Below are positions 6,049-6,588 of a stretch of 6,588 nt of DNA, one piece after another. The translations under genes and the position numbers were made by a program. Source of the DNA: an uncultured Gammaproteobacteria bacterium (lineage in GTDB: Bacteria > Pseudomonadota > Gammaproteobacteria > UBA9214); contig CAJQPV010000068.1 in NCBI GenBank assembly GCA_905480305.1, positions 1-6,588 of the forward strand, given 5' to 3'. How positions within the stretch are numbered: position 1 is the first letter of the stretch; each line of letters starts with the position of its first letter. A model generated the notes under the pieces. The model was not told the DNA's origin. It did not search any database and was given only the letters and a program-made list of their open reading frames with translations.

Positions 6049-6588
6049 CAGCTGTCTCCGGAATTCTGCCGGCTGACGAAGCCGAAGTAGATGATGAGCA
6101 TGACGGCGGCAACGGTTATGCCGACAGCGAGTTCAATGAGCAGGATACCCAGGTGTTGCCCGGTTACCGGGTCATCTGCCAGTACGCGGTATTCAAGAAA
6201 TTTACCGCCCAGTAACATACCCTCGATACCGACTGCTGCATAAATCAGTACGCCGGCTGCCGCCAGGCTGTGTAACAGCCGCTGCGGTATCAGTCGCTGT
6301 GCATTGCCCAGTCCGAAGGCCAGTGCATAGAGGATAAACCCGGTCGCAAAGATCACCCCCGCCTGAAAGCCGCCGCCGGGGCCATAATCTCCATGAAACA
6401 GTATATAAAGTGCAAACAGCAGTATCAATGGCAGGAACAGTTTGGCAATGACGCGCAGTACCACGATTTTTTTGATCCTGGGGGGCTGTATATTTTGCCT
6501 GCGGGTGTGGTAACCAAGCAGCGCCAGTACGCCGATACCGGCGGTGAAAATAACCGTTACTTCGCCGAGTGTGTCGTAGCCGCGATAA
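6048..6588 (-). CDS. Partial MbhE/MrpA-tail segment in frame with MnhB (MrpB) domain
   Basis: The frame is open from the right edge to the stop at 6048, giving 179 residues with the N-terminus missing. The first residues, YRGYDTLGEVTV (1-12), followed by a helix to about 26, match the end of MrpA or the MbhE subunit, which carries the R-G-F/Y-D-T-L-G-E motif. With no stop in between, it runs through a basic linker (HTRRQNIQPPRIKK) into a complete MnhB domain with four helices and the signature DYGPGGGFQAGVI (from about residue 67). MnhB is a membrane subunit of the antiporter that contacts the MrpA C-terminal region. An alternative is a separate MnhB of 138 residues starting at the GTG at 6464, which has AGGA 11 nt upstream. 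Because both sides of that GTG code in the same frame, a single fused polypeptide is the simpler reading. MnhC follows with a 1-nt overlap. Confidence 0.88.
   Translation of the reverse strand, partial: YRGYDTLGEVTVIFTAGIGVLALLGYHTRRQNIQPPRIKKIVVLRVIAKLFLPLILLFALYILFHGDYGPGGGFQAGVIFATGFILYALAFGLGNAQRLIPQRLLHSLAAAGVLIYAAVGIEGMLLGGKFLEYRVLADDPVTGQHLGILLIELAVGITVAAVMLIIYFGFVSRQNSGDS

Noticed and set aside
4992..6090. Plus-strand open frames of 145 and 182 codons opposite mnhD, mnhC and the MnhB gene
   Set aside because: They span several real genes and their junctions, with low-complexity Asp/His/Gln-rich translations and no ribosome site tied to a credible product.
782..6588. Complex I (nuo) or membrane-bound hydrogenase operon
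   Set aside because: The channel subunits resemble NuoL/M/N, but MnhB and MnhC signatures define an antiporter module. No NuoH-like or iron-sulfur, flavin or hydrogenase subunit is visible in the window.

Overview
The window holds the promoter-distal part of a minus-strand operon for a Mrp/Mnh-type (Mbh-related) multisubunit cation/proton antiporter. A non-coding stretch of about 500 nt follows, then the 5' part of a small secreted-protein gene on the same strand. Moderately high GC in the genes, tightly packed or overlapping genes, Shine-Dalgarno sites of GGAG/AAGGA type and the protein signatures suggest a pseudomonadote, probably a gammaproteobacterium. This is inferred from style; no taxonomic marker gene is present.

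Reading the minus strand from the right edge, the operon runs: (1) a partial MbhE/MrpA-tail segment in frame with an MnhB domain (6588-6048); (2) the NuoK-like MnhC (6048-5692); (3) a first MnhD (5681-4197); (4) a second MnhD/NuoM-like subunit (4174-2696); (5) an 80-residue protein with two membrane segments (2699-2457); (6) a third, divergent antiporter-like subunit with a C-terminal extension (2470-782). Junctions are a 1-nt overlap, a 10-nt gap, a 22-nt gap, a 4-nt ATGA overlap and a 14-nt overlap, so one transcript with coupled translation is expected. The remaining subunits (MbhD-like, MnhE, MnhF, MnhG) would be expected beyond the right edge.

The three large subunits belong to the NuoL/M/N proton-channel superfamily, so this complex would carry three channel-type subunits, as complex I does, with no redox module visible here. 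The first two keep the full Glu/Lys set of an active channel. The third has Asn where the TM7 lysine normally sits, which fits a specialised role.

Positions 277-781 contain no convincing gene. They hold a perfect 9-bp inverted repeat, a repeated AAACCCTGT, two overlapping palindromes, several small hairpins and three tandem 13-bp repeats. A weak promoter candidate lies just upstream of the left-edge gene. That gene (276 to the left edge) encodes a signal peptide followed by a basic Arg/Tyr/Gly-rich chain of unknown function. I see no mobile element, CRISPR array, tRNA or rRNA. The window is best described as a known type of antiporter operon with some understudied components rather than a clearly new system.
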